From positions 117,132-181,131 of the forward strand of contig NZ_DOEH01000031.1 in NCBI RefSeq assembly GCF_003533305.1: a stretch of 64,000 nucleotides of DNA, in the 5' to 3' direction. The notes beneath the pieces were generated by a model. It had not been told where the DNA came from, did no database searches, and worked only from the letters and a program-made list of their open reading frames with translations. The stretch is from Providencia sp. GTDB lineage: Bacteria; Pseudomonadota; Gammaproteobacteria; Enterobacterales; Enterobacteriaceae. Each line of letters begins with the position of its first letter. Position 1 is the stretch's first letter. The position numbers and the translations under genes were made by a program. This document shows, piece by piece, positions 63,978-64,000 of the stretch.

Positions 63978-64000
63978 TGGTGGAGCTAAGCGGGATCGAA
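63978..64000 (-). tRNA. tRNA-Ala, 3' end only
   Basis: Read on the minus strand the last 23 bases give TTCGATCCCGCTTAGCTCCA plus CA, the T-loop, T-stem, acceptor strand and encoded CCA of tRNA-Ala. GCTTAGCTCC matches E. coli alaW/alaX (anticodon GGC) rather than the rRNA-operon alaT (GCATAGCTCC). The anticodon lies beyond the window. alaW/alaX also lie near nupC in E. coli. Confidence 0.85.

Overview
The window is a chromosomal segment of an AT-rich enterobacterium. Proteins read as close E. coli homologues and gene order largely follows the E. coli glnB-hmp-glyA, isc, yfhM-pbpC-ndk-rlmN-rodZ-ispG-hisS-bamB-der and cysPTWA/pts/cysK/cysZ/zipA/ligA/nupC blocks. The low G+C, several ERIC repeats and a glutamine-dependent NadE next to glnB suggest Morganellaceae, most likely Providencia, with Proteus the main alternative. 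That assignment is inference. No transposase, phage gene, CRISPR array or rRNA was seen.

Layout. 1-6 kb: the 3' part of glrR, then nadE-glnB, a 123-bp palindromic element, and the divergent hmp/glyA pair with NsrR, PurR and MetR-like sites between them. 6-13.4 kb: hcaT, then a minus-strand chaperone-usher fimbrial operon (pilin, chaperone, usher, two-domain adhesin, second chaperone) with its own promoter and a post-pilin attenuator, in a very AT-rich setting. 13.4-21.4 kb: suhB, trmJ and the iron-sulfur operon iscRSUA-hscBA-fdx-iscX, headed by two abutting type-1 IscR sites and interrupted by two ERIC elements. 21.5-41.7 kb: pepB, a half-length sseB, the alpha-2-macroglobulin/PbpC pair, ndk, rlmN, rodZ, ispG, hisS, yfgM, bamB, der and rluF.

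41.9-64 kb: an M4 (thermolysin/protealysin-type) metalloprotease whose Shine-Dalgarno lies in a hairpin, hemF, ypeA, the yfeY/yfeX pair, cysPTWA, cysM, the pts operon (with an unusually long ptsI-crr gap), cysK, cysZ, zipA, ligA, nupC (with CRP-type sites), ypeB, a divergent marR/SDR module with two matching operators, and the 3' end of a tRNA-Ala.

Functionally the window is dominated by sulfur flow (sulfate/thiosulfate import by CysPTWA and CysZ, cysteine synthesis by CysK/CysM, Fe-S assembly by Isc), carbon and nitrogen sensing (PTS, GlnB, NadE) and envelope functions (fimbriae, BamB, RodZ, ZipA, PbpC/YfhM). No wholly novel multigene system is obvious. The least explained items are the 123-bp palindrome, the hairpin-gated metalloprotease, the two-chaperone fimbrial operon and the marR/SDR operator pair.
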